DNA of 34,006 bases, from NCBI GenBank assembly GCA_903827265.1, contig CAIKHN010000013.1, positions 1 to 34,006 of the forward strand, in the 5' to 3' direction. Numbering within the stretch: the first letter of the stretch is position 1; the number at the start of each line of letters is the position of its first letter. This DNA is from Candidatus Uhrbacteria bacterium (GTDB taxonomy: Bacteria; Patescibacteriota; Patescibacteriia; UBA9934). The notes beneath the pieces are model-generated. The model was not told where the DNA came from and made no database searches. It saw only the letters and a list, made by a program, of their open reading frames with translations. The position numbers were made by a program, and so were the translations under genes. Positions 33,861 through 34,006 of the stretch are shown here, piece by piece.

Positions 33861-34006
33861 GTGAACACCAAGAATGAGCCGTCTCGCCGCGGCACACCTA
33901 CTTCGTCCGCTACCATGTCTCTACTGCTGTACAGCAGCGGAGTACTCGGATCTGCTCGCGCGATGCCGTCATCGGCGTGCGATGTCAGGCATCGAACGCC
34001 CGAGGA
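33861..34006 (+). CDS. 5' end of an unknown gene (partial), possible signal peptide
   Basis: A frame from GTG 33861 stays open to the window end (48 codons). GAGG stands 4 nt before the start, and a full promoter lies at 33777-33805. The N-terminus has charged residues (NTKNEPSRRG), then a weakly hydrophobic stretch (MSLLLYSSGVLGSARA) that could be a signal peptide. Function cannot be told from this piece. It fits the pattern of orphan genes with a promoter and Shine-Dalgarno. Confidence 0.5.
   Translation, partial: MNTKNEPSRRGTPTSSATMSLLLYSSGVLGSARAMPSSACDVRHRTPE

Overview
The window looks like a chromosomal stretch from a member of the Candidate Phyla Radiation (Patescibacteria), most likely a Parcubacteria-like lineage. 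The basis is gene content and style: compact operons on mostly one strand, almost no intergenic space, a DUF87/TraG-like ATPase with a small partner gene of a kind common in these genomes, a reduced type IV pilus cluster (pilM, pseudo-receiver, pseudopilin, pilD), and several short genes I know only as Patescibacteria hypotheticals. TGA acts as a normal stop (recJ, the receiver gene, the HEPN-like gene), so code 25 does not apply. The exact lineage cannot be fixed from sequence reading alone.

Layout. 1-157 is the 3' end of an unknown + strand gene, separated from rpoD by a perfect bidirectional terminator. 202-3459 (-) is dnaG-rpoD. 3536-5365 (-) is RNase J with a candidate 300-nt leader. 5713-8756 (-) is a two-gene operon with the DUF87/TraG-like ATPase. 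8877-14602 (-) holds a coiled-coil protein, cysS, two short orphan genes, a 748-aa unknown protein and a PEBP-family protein. 14696-15391 holds a hypothetical gene, tRNA-Ser(GGA) (-) and tRNA-Pro(CGG) (+) with divergent promoters. 15450-18372 (+) is a HI0933-family flavoprotein and a DEAD-box helicase with a structured leader. 18417-24204 (-) is a DsbA-like protein and the ligA-gatC-gatA-HEPN-like-lgt operon. 24684-25202 (-) is an orphan gene. 25357-28118 (-) is the pilM-receiver-pseudopilin-pilD operon. 28143-28882 is a RAYT transposase bracketed by its repeats. 28867-31098 (-) is microprotein-recJ-rnhA. 31209-31868 (+) is an orphan gene. 31921-33735 (-) is lepA, and a + strand gene starts at 33861 and runs off the window.

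Three points deserve attention. First, the REP-associated tyrosine transposase is flanked by a 17-bp repeat, GTTAAAGCTTAGCTTTG. The repeat also occurs as an 81-bp paired unit (two copies 64 bp apart) at the gatA/HEPN-like junction, where it forms the whole intergenic hinge and supplies gatA's stop codon and the first codons of the next gene. Second, a different GC-rich palindromic repeat is inserted in frame into dnaG, ligA and a hypothetical gene. Third, first genes of operons repeatedly show a -10 box ending 6-8 nt before ATG with no Shine-Dalgarno (leaderless mRNAs). Several short orphan genes instead have full -35/-10 promoters or clear Shine-Dalgarno sites and their own GC-rich terminators, as if two expression styles coexist.

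All functional names rest on motif reading. No database search was possible, and promoter and terminator calls are by eye.
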